Origin: Brevundimonas sp. UBA7506
Lineage (GTDB): Bacteria; Pseudomonadota; Alphaproteobacteria; Caulobacterales; Caulobacteraceae
DNA: 64,000 nucleotides
Direction: 5' to 3'
Assembly: GCF_002479495.1 (NCBI RefSeq)
Contig: NZ_DLNQ01000011.1
Coordinates: 721-64,720, forward strand
The notes beneath the pieces were generated by a model. That model was not told the DNA's origin. It did no database searches and saw nothing but the letters and a program-made list of their open reading frames with translations. Both the position numbers and the translations under genes were made by a program. Every line of letters begins with the position of its first letter. Position 1 is the stretch's first letter. Positions 16,822-25,393 of this stretch are shown in pieces.

Positions 16822-16995
16822 CTAGTGGGTCCTGGCCTCCAGACTAGTGATCTCTTCCTTCAACCTGAGCTTTCGCTGCTTGAGTTCCCTGAGGTGTGTC
16901 GGGTCCGCGGTGGGCCGGCGCGTCTCCTGCTGAATGGTCTCATCCAGCGTCCTGTGCCGATTTCCCAGTTCGCGAATACGAGCCTCGATGGTCAT
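16822..16995 (-). CDS. YdcH/DUF465 family small helical protein
   Basis: 57 residues from the ATG at 16995 (an alternative ATG at 17010 adds five). Pattern: I-R-E-L-G-N-R-H-R-T-L-D, H-L-R-E-L-K-Q-R-K-L-R-L-K-E-E-I, the DUF465 signature of two helices forming a coiled coil. Function is unknown. A second DUF465 gene lies at 18.2 kb. It is divergent from ubiX. Confidence 0.8.
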   Translation of the reverse strand: MTIEARIRELGNRHRTLDETIQQETRRPTADPTHLRELKQRKLRLKEEITSLEARTH

Positions 16996-17110
16996 GGCTT
17001 GCGCCTCCATGTCTAAGGGACCACTACACTGAGCGCCCGGAACGACGGCCTGTGGAATCACATTGCGGTGACCCCTCGTCGCTCCGAACACGGAGACTGT
17101 GGAAGTCAAA

Positions 17111-17728
17111 ATGGCCGATGATGTGAACTCGACCATACGGAACCCGAAGCCTTCGCGGTTGGTCGTTGGAATCTCTGGCGCTTCCGGCGTCATCCATGGC
17201 GCGCGGGTGCTGGACGCCCTGCGTGAACTGGGCGTGGAGAGCCATCTGGTGGTTACGAAGGCCGCCTTGCTCACATTGTCGCAGGAGACGGATCTGAGCC
17301 CCGACGACCTGATGTCGAAGGCGGACGTGACCTACAAGCTGGCCGACGTCGGCGCCGCCATCGCCTCGGGCTCCTTCCGCACCATGGGCATGATCGTCGC
17401 GCCCTGTTCGGTGCGGACCATGAGCGAAATCGCCACCGGCGTGACCTCGACCCTGCTGACCCGCGCCGCCGACGTCGTGTTGAAGGAGCGCCGCCCCCTG
17501 GTCCTGATGGTGCGTGAGACGCCGCTGCATCTGGGCCACCTGCGCACCATGACGGCGCTGACCGAGATGGGCGCGACCATCGCGCCGCCCTTGCCCGCCT
17601 TCTACGCCAAACCCGCCAGCATCGCCGAGATGGTCGATCAATCGGTCGGAAGGGCGCTGGACCTGTTCGGTCTGGACTGGGCCTCGGTGCGACGCTGGGA
17701 AGGGCTCAACGCCGGAACCCAGGCATGA
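17111..17728 (+). CDS. ubiX: Flavin prenyltransferase UbiX
   Basis: 205 residues. UbiX attaches dimethylallyl phosphate to reduced FMN, making the prenyl-FMN cofactor for the decarboxylase UbiD in ubiquinone synthesis. Motifs: I-S-G-A-S-G (phosphate binding), A-P-C-S-V-R-T-M-S-E-I-A, R-E-T-P-L-H-L and a final P-A-F-Y. The ATG at 17111 has GGAAG at the right distance; the in-frame GTG at 17099 does not. The next gene overlaps it by 4 bp. Confidence 0.94.
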   Translation: MADDVNSTIRNPKPSRLVVGISGASGVIHGARVLDALRELGVESHLVVTKAALLTLSQETDLSPDDLMSKADVTYKLADVGAAIASGSFRTMGMIVAPCSVRTMSEIATGVTSTLLTRAADVVLKERRPLVLMVRETPLHLGHLRTMTALTEMGATIAPPLPAFYAKPASIAEMVDQSVGRALDLFGLDWASVRRWEGLNAGTQA

Positions 17729-18192
17729 GCGACCTCTGGACATGGGCCGTCGCGGCCTATGACGCCCCCGGCGTGGCCGAGGTCTGCCTGAGTCTGCAGG
17801 ACCACAACGAGCAGAACGTGCCGCTGATGCTCTGGGCCGCCTGGGTCGCCGTCACCGGCCGCCGCCCGGACGAGGAGACGATCGAGGCCGCCTGCGACGC
17901 CGCCCGCGCCTATGACACCGTCGTCGTCGCCCCGCTGCGCGCCTTGCGGCGGACGCTGAAGGCGCCCATCCCCGACGTCGACAATGAGCACCGCGAGGCC
18001 CTGCGCCAACAGGTCAAGGCGTTGGAGCTGGACGCCGAACGCCGCCTGATGCTGGAGCTTGAAGCCTTGGCGCCCGCCCCGTCGGGCGCCCCACGCCGCG
18101 CCCTCGACGGCCTGGCCGAGACCGCGAAACTGTGGGCCCGAGTCGTGCCGCGTCCCGCGTTGACGACGCTGGCGGATCGCCTTCCCGCCTGA
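17725..18192 (+). CDS. TIGR02444/DUF2390 family protein
   Basis: 155 residues. The N-terminal pattern L-W-T-W-A-V-A-A-Y, P-G-V-A-E-V-C-L-S-L-Q-D and N-V-P-L-M-L-W-A-A-W matches TIGR02444, an uncharacterised helical family. Its ATG overlaps the ubiX stop (ATGA), so the two are co-translated. A role tied to ubiquinone synthesis is conceivable only from position. Confidence 0.8.
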   Translation: MSDLWTWAVAAYDAPGVAEVCLSLQDHNEQNVPLMLWAAWVAVTGRRPDEETIEAACDAARAYDTVVVAPLRALRRTLKAPIPDVDNEHREALRQQVKALELDAERRLMLELEALAPAPSGAPRRALDGLAETAKLWARVVPRPALTTLADRLPA

Positions 18193-18231
18193 CCGCCGGT
18201 CAGTTATAAGAGGGGGCTTCCGGGGCGAGCC

Positions 18232-18456
18232 ATGAACGACGACCAACCTTTCCTGTCCGACGAGGACCAGCAGCTTCGCGATCAGCTGAAGGCGCTTCTG
18301 CAGGAGCATGCCGACCTCGACGCCTCGATCGAGGCGCTCGGCCACATGCCGATCCCCGATCAGCTGCGGATCGCTCGCCTCAAACGCAAGAAGCTGGCTC
18401 TGCGCGACGAGATCGTGAAGATCGAAGATCGCATCCTGCCCGACATCATCGCCTAG
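18232..18456 (+). CDS. YdcH/DUF465 family small helical protein (second copy)
   Basis: 74 residues. D-E-D-Q-Q-L-R-D-Q-L-K-A-L-L-Q-E-H-A-D-L-D and R-I-A-R-L-K-R-K-K-L-A-L-R-D-E-I form the DUF465 two-helix pattern. It is longer and diverged from the copy at 16.8 kb, so not a recent duplication. Probably in the ubiX transcript. Convergent with the GGDEF gene, 12 bp apart. Confidence 0.82.
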   Translation: MNDDQPFLSDEDQQLRDQLKALLQEHADLDASIEALGHMPIPDQLRIARLKRKKLALRDEIVKIEDRILPDIIA

Positions 18457-18468
18457 GCCCGCAAAGGC

Positions 18469-19044
18469 TCAGCGGGCCTTCTTCCGCAACCACATGGCGG
18501 CGTCGGCTTCCGACAGCCAGGCCTCAGGATCGGTCTGCCCCGCATAGGCGCGAACGCCGAATGAACCGCCCAGAGCGACGGTCGCGCCTTCCCAGACGAA
18601 GCCTTCGGTTTCCAGCGCGCTCGCCAGACGCTTCGCCTTTTCGCGCCCCTCGTCCGCGCCGGCATTCATCAGCAGCAGGGCGAACTCGTCGCCGCCCAGA
18701 CGCCCGACCGCATCGGACTCGCGCACATTGGCCAGCAGCAGGTCCGCCACGGCCATAAGGGCGGCGTCGCCCGCCGCATGACCCAGGCCGTCGTTGACGC
18801 CCTTGAAGCCGTCCATATCCAGATAGAGCAGCGCCGCCTCGACCTCATGGCGGCGGCAATAGGCCATGCTGCGGTTCAGCACCGTCATGAAGCCGCGCCG
18901 GTTGAGCGCCCGTGTCAGAACGTCGTGGTCCGCCAAGGCTTCGGCCGTCTCGGCGCGAACGGTCAGGGCGGCGACTTCGGCGCGCAGCCGTTCGATCTCG
19001 GCGTGCAGATCAATGCCTGCAGTCGGTTCGGCCACGTCGGTCAA
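18469..19044 (-). CDS. Diguanylate cyclase (GGDEF), soluble
   Basis: 191 residues. A short coiled coil (residues ~12-42) leads into one GGDEF domain. The active-site G-G-D-E-F is intact, as are D-M-D-G-F-K and N-D-G-L-G-H-A-A-G-D. R-E-S-D five residues before GGDEF is the inhibitory I-site. It should make c-di-GMP from two GTP with product inhibition. No membrane or sensory domain is present, so activation probably goes through dimerisation by the coiled coil. Confidence 0.92.
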   Translation of the reverse strand: MTDVAEPTAGIDLHAEIERLRAEVAALTVRAETAEALADHDVLTRALNRRGFMTVLNRSMAYCRRHEVEAALLYLDMDGFKGVNDGLGHAAGDAALMAVADLLLANVRESDAVGRLGGDEFALLLMNAGADEGREKAKRLASALETEGFVWEGATVALGGSFGVRAYAGQTDPEAWLSEADAAMWLRKKAR

Positions 19045-19170
19045 GTCAGGCTCCGGTATCGCGAATCGCGGGCGACTCAGGCCCTCGCGACGATGATGAT
19101 TCTAACGACCTTGGTTGCGGGCGCAACGCGCGTGCTGTAACGGGCCGCTTTCCGTGTGGGGAGCCTTCGC

Positions 19171-19677
19171 ATGACCGCCTCGACGCCGCCCGTTTCGACT
19201 CCAGAAGTCGCCATCATCATGGGCAGCCGGTCCGACTGGCCGACGATGAAGCTGGCCGCCGAACGCCTGGATCAGCTGGGCGTGACCTGGGAAGCCCAGG
19301 TCGTCAGCGCCCACCGCACACCGCAGCGCCTCTATGACTTCGCGACGAGCGCCAAGGCCAAGGGCCACAAGGTCATCATCGCCGGCGCCGGCGGCGCGGC
19401 CCACCTGCCCGGCATGGCCGCCTCGATGACCGACCTGCCCGTCCTGGGCGTGCCGGTCCAGTCCAAGGCCCTGAAGGGCATGGACAGCCTGCTCTCCATC
19501 GTCCAGATGCCCGGCGGCGTACCGGTCGCCACCCTGGCCATCGGCGAGGCGGGCGCCGCCAACGCCGGCATTCTGGCGGCGCAGATCCTGGCCCTGTCGG
19601 ACCCCGACCTTGCCGAACGTCTGAGCGCCTTCCGCGCCGCCCAGACCGATTCCGTCGCCGAAACCGTCGAGGACTGA
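19171..19677 (+). CDS. purE: N5-carboxyaminoimidazole ribonucleotide mutase
   Basis: 168 residues. Motifs of class I Pur[27 protein letters not shown] and [13 protein letters not shown]. It moves the carboxylate of N5-CAIR to give CAIR in purine synthesis. GGGGAG precedes the ATG at 19171. purK follows after one base, forming the usual two-step unit. Confidence 0.96.
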   Translation: MTASTPPVSTPEVAIIMGSRSDWPTMKLAAERLDQLGVTWEAQVVSAHRTPQRLYDFATSAKAKGHKVIIAGAGGAAHLPGMAASMTDLPVLGVPVQSKALKGMDSLLSIVQMPGGVPVATLAIGEAGAANAGILAAQILALSDPDLAERLSAFRAAQTDSVAETVED

Positions 19678-19678
19678 C

Positions 19679-20767
19679 TTGCCCCAGCTGCCCCTGAGCC
19701 CCGGATCGACCCTCGGCATTCTCGGCGGGGGCCAGTTGGGCCGGATGCTGAGCCAGGCCGCCTCGCGCCTCGGGTTCGACGTGGTGATCCTCGACCCGCA
19801 GCCCGACTGTCCGGCCGCCCGCGTCTCGCGCGCCCAGATCACCGCCCCCTACAATGACCCCGACGCGCTTCAGGCGCTGGGCCGGCTGTGCGACGTCGTC
19901 ACCTTCGAGTTCGAGAACGTCCCGGCCTCGTCGGTCGAGACCCTGGCCGAGGCCGGCGCCCTGGTCGCGCCCGGACCGACGGCTCTGGCCGTGGCTCAGG
20001 ACCGGGTGGACGAGAAGACCTATCTGAACGCCGTCGGCGCCGTGACCGCCGACTTCGCCGCCGTCTCGACTCTGGACGACCTCGTCAAGGCCATCGACAG
20101 GCTGGGCCTGCCTGCCGTGCTGAAAACCCGGCGCGAGGGCTATGACGGCAAGGGCCAGGTCTGGATCCGCGACGCCGCCGACGCCGAGGCCGCCTTTGAC
20201 GCCATCGGCCGCCGTCCCGCCGTGCTGGAAGCCGCCGCCGTCTTCAACCGCGAACTGTCGGTCATCGCCGCGCGCGGCCACGACGGCGCGATCGCCGTCT
20301 ATCCCCTGGGCGAGAATATCCACGCCAATGGCGTGCTGAAGACCACCCTGGCCCCCGCCGCCGTCGACGCCAAGACACAGGCCCGCGCCGTGGAGATCGC
20401 CTCGGCGGTCCTCGACGGCCTCGACTACGTCGGGGTCATGGGCATCGAGTTGTTCGACATGGGCGCCGATTCTGAAGGAAAGCCCGTCCTGCTGGTGAAC
20501 GAGGTCGCTCCGCGCGTCCACAATACCGGCCACTGGACCCAGGACGGCTGCGTCTGCGACCAGTTCGAGCAGCACATCCGCGCCATCGTCGGCTGGCCCC
20601 TGGGTCCCACCGAAGCTCACGCCCGCATCGGGATGACCAACCTGCTGGGCGACGAGGTCGATCAATGGCGCGCCCTGGCCGCCGAACCGAACGCTCGCCT
20701 GCACCTCTACGGCAAGCACGAGGCCCGCGCCGGTCGCAAGATGGCGCACGTGAACAAGATTCTCTGA
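19679..20767 (+). CDS. purK: N5-carboxyaminoimidazole ribonucleotide synthase (TTG start)
   Basis: 362 residues of the ATP-grasp family; makes N5-CAIR from AIR, bicarbonate and ATP. G-I-L-G-G-G-Q-L-G-R-M-L near the start, F-E-N-V-P, R-E-G-Y-D-G-K-G-Q (ATP-grasp loop) and N-E-V-A-P-R-V-H-N-T-G-H are present. The start is TTG at 19679, one base after the purE stop; no ATG lies before the conserved G-I-L-G-G-G. Its stop codon touches the DUF559 element. Confidence 0.95.
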   Translation: MPQLPLSPGSTLGILGGGQLGRMLSQAASRLGFDVVILDPQPDCPAARVSRAQITAPYNDPDALQALGRLCDVVTFEFENVPASSVETLAEAGALVAPGPTALAVAQDRVDEKTYLNAVGAVTADFAAVSTLDDLVKAIDRLGLPAVLKTRREGYDGKGQVWIRDAADAEAAFDAIGRRPAVLEAAAVFNRELSVIAARGHDGAIAVYPLGENIHANGVLKTTLAPAAVDAKTQARAVEIASAVLDGLDYVGVMGIELFDMGADSEGKPVLLVNEVAPRVHNTGHWTQDGCVCDQFEQHIRAIVGWPLGPTEAHARIGMTNLLGDEVDQWRALAAEPNARLHLYGKHEARAGRKMAHVNKIL

Positions 20768-20847
20768 CCCTCTCCCAATAGGAGAGGGCTTGAGCGCACG
20801 AGCGCGTCAGCGATCGTCCTTGCGCGAAAGGGTGAGGGTTCGCGACT
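20768..20847 (+). repeat. Left inverted repeat arm of DUF559 cassette
   Basis: Contains an outer self-complementary hairpin (CCCTCTCC..GGAGAGGG) and the inner block TTGCGCGAAAGGGTGAGGG, both matched on the opposite strand by the right arm. It may double as the purK terminator. Confidence 0.8.
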
Positions 20848-20881
20848 TGCCATGCCTGCGCGACGCTCGCACACTTCTTTC

Positions 20882-21235
20882 ATGACGCCCCCGCGAACCG
20901 ACCGCGCACGCAAGTTGCGCCAATCCTCCGGCCGTGCCGAGGAGCGCGTCTGGTCGGTCCTGCGTGGCGGTCGGATCGACGGCCACAAGTTTCGCCGTCA
21001 GCATCCCATCGGACCTTACTTCGTCGACTTCGCCTGCGACCGTCTACGCCTGATCATTGAGATTGACGGCGGCGTGCATCAGCTAGACGAGGTCATGGCG
21101 CGTGACCGCCAGCGACAACAAGCGCTTGAGACGTTCGGCTGGACAGTGATCCGAATGACCAATGATAAGATTTTCAGTGCGCCGGAGGTATTGATCGAGG
21201 CCGTCATGCAGCACGCCCGGCGTCTTCAAGGCTGA
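20882..21235 (+). CDS. DUF559 Vsr-like endonuclease-fold protein
   Basis: 117 residues from the ATG at 20882; an ATG at 20852 would add ten residues. Family pattern: R-A-R-K-L-R-Q, A-E-E-R-V-W-S-V-L-R, K-F-R-R-Q-H-P-I-G-P-Y-F-V-D-F-A-C, L-I-I-E-I-D-G-G-V-H and D-R-Q-R-Q-Q-A-L-E. The D-F, E-I-D-G-G-V-H and D-R-x-R residues match the very-short-patch-repair endonuclease fold, so a nicking or cleaving activity is plausible but unproven for the family. It is enclosed by long inverted repeats and fills a two-gene gap alone. Confidence 0.85.
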   Translation: MTPPRTDRARKLRQSSGRAEERVWSVLRGGRIDGHKFRRQHPIGPYFVDFACDRLRLIIEIDGGVHQLDEVMARDRQRQQALETFGWTVIRMTNDKIFSAPEVLIEAVMQHARRLQG

Positions 21236-21237
21236 CC

Positions 21238-21313
21238 GTCGCCCCTCACCCTTTCGCGCAAGAGCGGCGACTTCGCCGCCGCGCGCTCAAGCCCTCTCCC
21301 ATCGGGAGAGGGA
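21238..21313 (-). repeat. Right inverted repeat arm of DUF559 cassette
   Basis: Reverse-strand counterpart of the 20768-20847 arm, differing mainly in the central ~20 bp (here AGAGCGGCGACTTCGCCGCC, itself a small palindrome). Confidence 0.8.
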
Positions 21314-21316
21314 GGC

Positions 21317-21988
21317 TCAAGCTTCCTTCGCCCCATACCTCAGCCGCCCCAGGGCGTCCGTGACGGCCTTGATCGGGGCGTCGAAGTCCTTGCCGGCCTT
21401 CCACTTCTCGAAGGCCATGACGTTCTCAATGCGGCGGGCGACGAAGGCTTCAGCGGCCTCACGCCCCTCGAACCAGCGCATGGTCAGGGCCGGGATCAGG
21501 ATGCCGCCAAGGATGGCGCGCTTGGAATAGTGGTTCTGGTCCGTCGCCGTGTCCCCGGCCCACCGCCACAGATGATCGGCGCTTTCCCAGGCCAGCTTGA
21601 AGCCCAGGTCCACATTGGTCGGCAGGGTCAGAAAACCGGCGCAGCGCTTCGCCGCCTCGATGTCCTGCGCCCCCGCCTCCATCCGCGCCGAGACGGCGGC
21701 GGCGATTCGCTCGCGAATCTTCATCGTGGCGGCGGGCGTGGCCTCCAGCGCCTCAAGCGCTCGCGAATCGTGGCGACGCGACAGCAGGACAGCCAGGTCG
21801 CGCGCGCCGTTCGGCAGCAGCAGTTCCTCGTCCCCCAGCGACAGGCCGTTCGCCTCGCAGGCGGCGCGCACCAGACGGCTGTTCCAACCCATTGCGGGCG
21901 CGCACTCTATGGCGGCGTCAAGCACGGCCTGCTCCATACGGGAGGCCCAGTCGGTTTTGGGAGCGGCGGCGTCAGCGGTCTCGATCAT
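21317..21988 (-). CDS. COQ9 family protein
   Basis: 223 residues. COQ9 in mitochondria is a lipid-binding partner of the hydroxylase COQ7 in ubiquinone synthesis; bacterial members share the fold. Recognisable features are the N-terminal TetR-like helices ([13 protein letters not shown]) and the late W-x-S-A-D-x-L-W-R-W-A-G-D-x-A-T-D-x-N-H-Y-S-K-R pattern that defines the family. ubiX lies 3.6 kb away. It converges on the DUF559 cassette. Confidence 0.88.
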   Translation of the reverse strand: MIETADAAAPKTDWASRMEQAVLDAAIECAPAMGWNSRLVRAACEANGLSLGDEELLLPNGARDLAVLLSRRHDSRALEALEATPAATMKIRERIAAAVSARMEAGAQDIEAAKRCAGFLTLPTNVDLGFKLAWESADHLWRWAGDTATDQNHYSKRAILGGILIPALTMRWFEGREAAEAFVARRIENVMAFEKWKAGKDFDAPIKAVTDALGRLRYGAKEA

Positions 21989-22177
21989 ATCCCCAGAATA
22001 GTCCTGTCCTCGTGGCTTTTCGACCCATCACGATTGCCTGTGTCGATCTGGACAGGCCCCCGCTCGTCGTGTATCAGCGCGCCTTCATCCGAGAGCCCAG
22101 TCTTTCGGGAGAGATTTTATTTTGTCTGCCCGTCTCCCTTTGAAAGGACGCGGCGGGCGGCCAAAGGAGAGATAACC

Positions 22178-22420
22178 CTGGTTCAGATTTTCGTTCGCGA
22201 CAACAATGTCGATCAGGCGCTGAAAGCCCTGAAGAAGAAGATGCAACGTGAAGGCAGCTTCCGTGAAATGAAGCGCCACGTGCACTTCGAGAAGCCCTCG
22301 GAAAAGCGCGCTCGCCAAAAGGCTGAAGCCGTTCGCCGCGCTCGCAAGCTGGCCCGCAAGCGCGCCCAGCGCGAAGGTCTGCTGCCGGCTCCGAAGCCCC
22401 GCACGCCGGGCGGCCGTTAA
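22178..22420 (+). CDS. rpsU: 30S ribosomal protein S21 (probable CTG start)
   Basis: 80 residues. Family features [19 protein letters not shown] and F-R-E-M-K-R-H, with the basic tail [14 protein letters not shown]. No ATG, GTG or TTG lies at the conserved N-terminus. CTG at 22178 falls exactly where the initiator Met is expected, and AAGGAG sits about 9 nt upstream. So a CTG start is the simplest reading; the frame is open further upstream but with no sensible S21-like sequence. A terminator follows. Confidence 0.9.
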   Translation: MVQIFVRDNNVDQALKALKKKMQREGSFREMKRHVHFEKPSEKRARQKAEAVRRARKLARKRAQREGLLPAPKPRTPGGR

Positions 22421-22448
22421 TACGGCCCCAGCCACAGGCTGAAAGATC

Positions 22449-22484
22449 AAGGCCCGCCCCGGGAAACCGGAGCGGGCCTTTTCT
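22449..22484 (+). terminator. Rho-independent terminator after rpsU
   Basis: AAGGCCCGC..CCGG and CCGG..GCGGGCCTT form a long stem ending in TTTTCTTT. Confidence 0.87.
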
Positions 22485-22507
22485 TTGTCTTGGTGTCCGC
22501 TGAGGCC

Positions 22508-22792
22508 CTAGAAAACGCCCACGGCGGCATCAGCCCAGATCAGCAGCACAGCGAAGACCAGGGCGCCGCCGATCGCCAGCCGCCAGGCCAGCTTTTTCGT
22601 GCGCCAGGCCGCCAGTTCGAAGACCAGGCCCGCTCCGACCAAAAGGGCTCCCGCGAAGGCGAAGTCTGCGGCGTCCCACGCCACCTCACGGGTGAACTGC
22701 ATGGCGATCAACGGCAAAAGCAGCAGGGCCGCGATCAGCCCCCACATCGCCAGACGCCACTGGCCGCCCGTTCTGAATATCGTCGTCGCCAT
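22508..22792 (-). CDS. Small hypothetical membrane protein
   Basis: 94 residues with three hydrophobic segments (about 15-33, 43-60 and 70-88) separated by short charged turns (T-R-E-V, W-R-T-K-K). I do not recognise a family. It starts at the ATG at 22792 and faces the same way as the ABC genes downstream of it on the other side, but is separated from them by 79 bp and probably has its own promoter. Confidence 0.65.
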   Translation of the reverse strand: MATTIFRTGGQWRLAMWGLIAALLLLPLIAMQFTREVAWDAADFAFAGALLVGAGLVFELAAWRTKKLAWRLAIGGALVFAVLLIWADAAVGVF

Positions 22793-22871
22793 GATCCGCC
22801 TCGATGATTGAGCCTCTGCCCGGGTGAACGGACGACGACGCGCTCGGTTTCGCGCCGTCGTCTCGCCCGCT

Positions 22872-24317
22872 TCAGGCGCCCCCGCGCACCGCGCCGAGGA
22901 AGCTCTTCCAGTTCAGTTTCACGTCCGACAGGGCGCCGGCGCGGAAGGCCCGGCCCGCCACCCAGACCATCAGGGCGGCGAAGACGAACATGCCGATCAG
23001 GGCGCCGACGATCTCAATCAGCGGCGGGCCGCTGGGCGCGCGGGCGGCCATGACGAAGGGGGTGAAGGGCGGGATCAGGCTCATGATCTTCACCACCGGG
23101 GCGTCCGGCGTGCGGATGGCCATCTGCATGACCAGCAGCGGCACGAAAAGCACCATCATGATCGGCCCCATCAGGGTCTGGGCGTCGCGCGGCGTCTCGC
23201 AGAAGGCGCCGATGGCCGCGAACAGAACCGCGTACATCAGATAGCCGCCGACCATGAACAGCAGGAAGTAGACCAGCAGGCCGTTGCTCATCAGCACTGA
23301 GCCTACGTCGCGGGCCATGTCCGGCGCCCCGGCGACCAGGGCGATCCCGCCCAGCCCGCCCCAGGCGATGAGCACCGTCAGCGTCAGCAGGGCCACGCCC
23401 AGCACCTTGCCCGTCAGGATTTCGGTGGCTGAAGCCGAGGAGAGCAGGACCTCCAGGATCTTGTTCGACTTCTCCTCCATCACGCTGTTCAGCAGGATCG
23501 AGGCGCCGGTGATGATGAGCGACCACAGGATGAAGCCGACCGCCAGACCGACCACGGTGGGCAGCTTGTCGCGGAACGAGACCTCGCCGCCCGAACGCGC
23601 CTTGGGCGAGAAGACCGACAGTTCAGGACGGAACCGATCCGTCTGGGCCACCACGGCCGGGTCGATTCCGCTGGCCGCGAAGACCTGATGACGGTTGGCG
23701 TCCTTCAGGGCGTCGCGAACGGCGTCCTCGACCGCGTCGTCGGTGGCGCGCGCCGTCCAGACGCGGGCGCCCGGCTGGCCGTTCGCCTCGGTCAGGAAGA
23801 CCACACCGCTCAGCTTCTGCCCCTCTGACGCGTCATCGCTGACATAGCGCCTCGCCAGGGCGTCGCGCGCCTCGCCAGGGGCGGCGGCGGCGATCTCGGC
23901 CGGCGGCGCGACCAGGGTCAGGTTGCGCTTGGGCAGGTCAAAGGCGGCGCCCGCGCGCGGGGCTTCGCGTTTCAAGGCGGCCACGCCGGCGTCAAAGCCT
24001 TCGGTCTCGGCGATCTTTCGCACCCGGTCGCCGCCGGCCACGCCCGCCTCGGGGATGGCGGCCATGCGCAGGGCGCTGATGTCGCCTCTCGCCTGCTCGC
24101 TCTCCAGAGCCTGCTTCACGGCGGCGGCCAGGCCGGAACCGGCGGGCGCTTCATCGACCAGCGCGACCTGTCGCGTCGGCTCTGCGCTCTTCATCAACAA
24201 AGGGATGGCGCCGCCCAACACGCCGAACAGCGGGAAGGCCAGCAGCGACAGCCAGAAGCCGACGGTCTTGGCGTAGGCCATGAACTCGCGGCGCGCGATC
24301 AGAAGGGTGCGGTTCAT
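22872..24317 (-). CDS. ABC-2 permease, NatB-like
   Basis: 481 residues. One N-terminal helix (residues ~20-42), a large periplasmic domain (~45-225), then five or six helices (from about residue 255 to 455). This layout and V-M-E-E-K-S-N-K-I-L-E-V-L-L-S-S match the NatB/YhaP family of exporters. The ATG overlaps the end of the ATPase gene by 4 bp. With its partner it pumps an unknown substrate, Na+ in Bacillus NatAB. Confidence 0.88.
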   Translation of the reverse strand: MNRTLLIARREFMAYAKTVGFWLSLLAFPLFGVLGGAIPLLMKSAEPTRQVALVDEAPAGSGLAAAVKQALESEQARGDISALRMAAIPEAGVAGGDRVRKIAETEGFDAGVAALKREAPRAGAAFDLPKRNLTLVAPPAEIAAAAPGEARDALARRYVSDDASEGQKLSGVVFLTEANGQPGARVWTARATDDAVEDAVRDALKDANRHQVFAASGIDPAVVAQTDRFRPELSVFSPKARSGGEVSFRDKLPTVVGLAVGFILWSLIITGASILLNSVMEEKSNKILEVLLSSASATEILTGKVLGVALLTLTVLIAWGGLGGIALVAGAPDMARDVGSVLMSNGLLVYFLLFMVGGYLMYAVLFAAIGAFCETPRDAQTLMGPIMMVLFVPLLVMQMAIRTPDAPVVKIMSLIPPFTPFVMAARAPSGPPLIEIVGALIGMFVFAALMVWVAGRAFRAGALSDVKLNWKSFLGAVRGGA

Positions 24318-25294
24318 CGGGCGGCCTCCGTCTTGAGAGCGTCACGGGCGCCATCGCGGGCGACAGTCTGGTCATCGTCCGGATGATCGCCGGTCAGGGC
24401 GATGAAGGCGTCGTGCAGGGTCGGCTCCTTGATCTGGAAGCGCCGCACGTCCAGCCCGCTCAGGAAGGCCGACTTCAGCGCCTCCTGCCCGCCCGCGCCC
24501 TGCGCCAGCCCGGCGCGCAGCGTGCGTGCGCCGTCCTGCTCGTTCAGAACCTCGACGCCGCTCACCCCCGGCAGGGCCGAAACGGCGGCGACGTCCAGCG
24601 CGCCTTCCAGCTCCAGGAAGCGCGGCGAGGTCGCCCGCGCCTGATCCACCGTGCCTTCAAACGCCTTATTGCCGCGCGCCAGCAGCACGACCTTGTCGCA
24701 CAGGCGTTCGGCGTGCTGCATGACGTGGGTCGAGAACAGGACGGTCGCGCCGTCCGCGGCCAGGGCCCGGATCATGGCCTCCAGGCCTTGCTGGTTCATC
24801 GGGTCGAGGCCGGAAAACGGCTCGTCCAGAATTACGAACTCGGGGCGATGCACGACCGAGGCGATCAACTGGACCTTCTGGGCCATCCCCTTGGACAGCT
24901 CCTTCATCTTCTTCTTCTGGGCGTCGCCGAGGCCCATCTGGGTCAGCATCTCGCGGGCGCGCTTGCGCCCCTCGGACGCCGGCACGCCCTTCAGCCCGCC
25001 GAAGAAGGCGATGGCGTCCACCGGGGTCATCTTCTTGTAGAGTCCACGTTCCTCGGGAAGAAAGCCGATGCGATCACGCACCTTGCGCCCGTCGTCGGCG
25101 CCGAGGATCTCGATCCTGCCCGAGGTGGCGGGCTGTAGTCCCAGGATCATGCGCAGGGTCGAGGTCTTGCCCGCGCCGTTGGGGCCGAGGAAGCCGCAGA
25201 TGGTGCCCTTCTCGACCTCGAAGCTCAGGTCGGACACGGCCTGAAAGCCGCCGTACCTCTTGCTGATCCCGTCCAGCGTCAACGCCGCAACCAT
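24314..25294 (-). CDS. ABC ATP-binding protein, NatA-like
   Basis: 326 residues. Walker A G-P-N-G-A-G-K-T-S-T, signature L-S-K-G-M-A-Q-K-V-Q (as in NatA-type ATPases), Walker B F-V-I-L-D-E-P-F-S-G-L-D-P and a C-terminal accessory domain of ~100 residues. It overlaps the permease start by 4 bp, so the two are one transport unit. Confidence 0.9.
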   Translation of the reverse strand: MVAALTLDGISKRYGGFQAVSDLSFEVEKGTICGFLGPNGAGKTSTLRMILGLQPATSGRIEILGADDGRKVRDRIGFLPEERGLYKKMTPVDAIAFFGGLKGVPASEGRKRAREMLTQMGLGDAQKKKMKELSKGMAQKVQLIASVVHRPEFVILDEPFSGLDPMNQQGLEAMIRALAADGATVLFSTHVMQHAERLCDKVVLLARGNKAFEGTVDQARATSPRFLELEGALDVAAVSALPGVSGVEVLNEQDGARTLRAGLAQGAGGQEALKSAFLSGLDVRRFQIKEPTLHDAFIALTGDHPDDDQTVARDGARDALKTEAAR

Positions 25295-25393
25295 GCCGTC
25301 CCCCTCGCAATCACAGAACGCGAATCCTAACGGTGCGAGGCGGGAAATGGAAAGGGCATTTTACATTACGGATCGGTCATGATCCGTGCCGCC

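Larger units (their letters stand above)
20768..21313. mobile_element. Compact DUF559 cassette with long terminal inverted repeats
   Basis: Two ~75-80 bp arms (about 20768-20847 and 21238-21313) are inverted copies. The outer parts share CCCTCTCCC-n-AT-n-GGAGAGGG and GCTTGAGCGC; the inner parts share TTGCGCGAAAGGGTGAGGG. Between them is a single DUF559 gene. The element begins at the base after the purK stop codon and ends 3 bp before the COQ9 stop codon. No transposase is present and no target-site duplication is obvious. Whether it moves is inference. Confidence 0.6.

Noticed and set aside
17099..17110. GTG 17099 as the ubiX start
   Set aside because: The GGAAG ribosome site lies between this codon and the ATG at 17111, so the ATG is the better start.
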